Shown here piece by piece: positions 14,426-14,474 of a stretch of DNA of 14,474 nt. Made by a program: the position numbers and the translations under genes. The stretch covers positions 1 through 14,474 of the forward strand of contig CAJXRL010000039.1 of the NCBI GenBank assembly GCA_913059105.1, written 5' to 3'. Below the pieces are notes generated by a model, which saw only the letters and a program-made list of their open reading frames with translations, did not search any database and was not told the DNA's origin. Origin of the DNA: an uncultured Flavobacteriales bacterium (lineage in GTDB: Bacteria > Bacteroidota > Bacteroidia > Flavobacteriales_E > Vicingaceae). Numbering within the stretch: the first letter of the stretch is position 1; each line of letters begins with the position of its first letter.

Positions 14426-14474
14426 CTGTCTCTTATACACATCTGACGCTGCCGACGATCTACTCTGTGTAGAT
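14426..14474 (+). other. Untrimmed Nextera i5-side adapter (artefact)
   Basis: Bases 14426-14444 are the reverse complement of the Tn5 mosaic end. Then come 14445-14458 (read-1 adapter), 14459-14466 (TCTACTCT, the i5 index slot, from memory S504) and 14467-14474 (start of reverse-complemented P5). None of this is genomic. On the plus strand the mosaic end translates to the contaminant peptide VSYTHLTLPT. Confidence 0.98.

Noticed and set aside
14173..14472. Plus-strand 99-residue open frame ending in VSYTHLTLPT
   Set aside because: It is antisense to the T9SS gene and its end is translated adapter.

Overview
The window looks like a chromosomal contig from an AT-rich member of the Bacteroidota, most likely order Flavobacteriales. 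The evidence is a type IX secretion (T9SS) type B sorting domain, TAnnTTTG-type promoter elements, tandem POT peptide transporters next to an S9 dipeptidyl peptidase, and a trmD-rplS pair flanked by mltG and a Bacteroidota-type phosphohexomutase. It is not a complete replicon. Both extremities (1-48 and 14426-14474) are untrimmed Illumina Nextera adapter, so genomic DNA runs only from 49 to 14425. The last gene is cut at that edge.

Left part (53-1552): two half-size YeeE/YedE membrane proteins that probably pair as a sulfur-compound transporter. Their end abuts a convergent gene for an uncharacterised two-helix membrane protein. Centre-left (1597-7346, minus strand): a probable peptide-salvage operon. 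An exported dipeptidyl peptidase IV is followed by two proton-coupled oligopeptide transporters and a strong terminator. The peptidase would release dipeptides in the envelope and the transporters would take them up. Divergent from it is a GlcD-like FAD dehydrogenase (7413-8828), which meets a TylF-type methyltransferase tail to tail with no spacer.

Right part (9618-14425): trmD and rplS run leftward to a clean terminator. Back to back with trmD is mltG, followed by a phosphoglucomutase/phosphomannomutase; both act in or toward cell-wall and polysaccharide metabolism. A perfect 38-bp palindrome separates the mutase from a convergent, 5'-truncated T9SS cargo protein with PKD-like domains.

Most of the content is ordinary flavobacterial housekeeping and peptide metabolism. 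I see no CRISPR array, tRNA, rRNA, insertion sequence or phage gene, and no gene-free stretch longer than about 110 bases. The points most worth a second look are the adapter ends and the false peptides they create, an insertion of about 86 residues with two extra hydrophobic segments in one POT transporter, the uncharacterised family at 1025-1552 whose longest reading frame starts inside a terminator, a probably leaderless mltG promoter, and a possible rplS leader hairpin.
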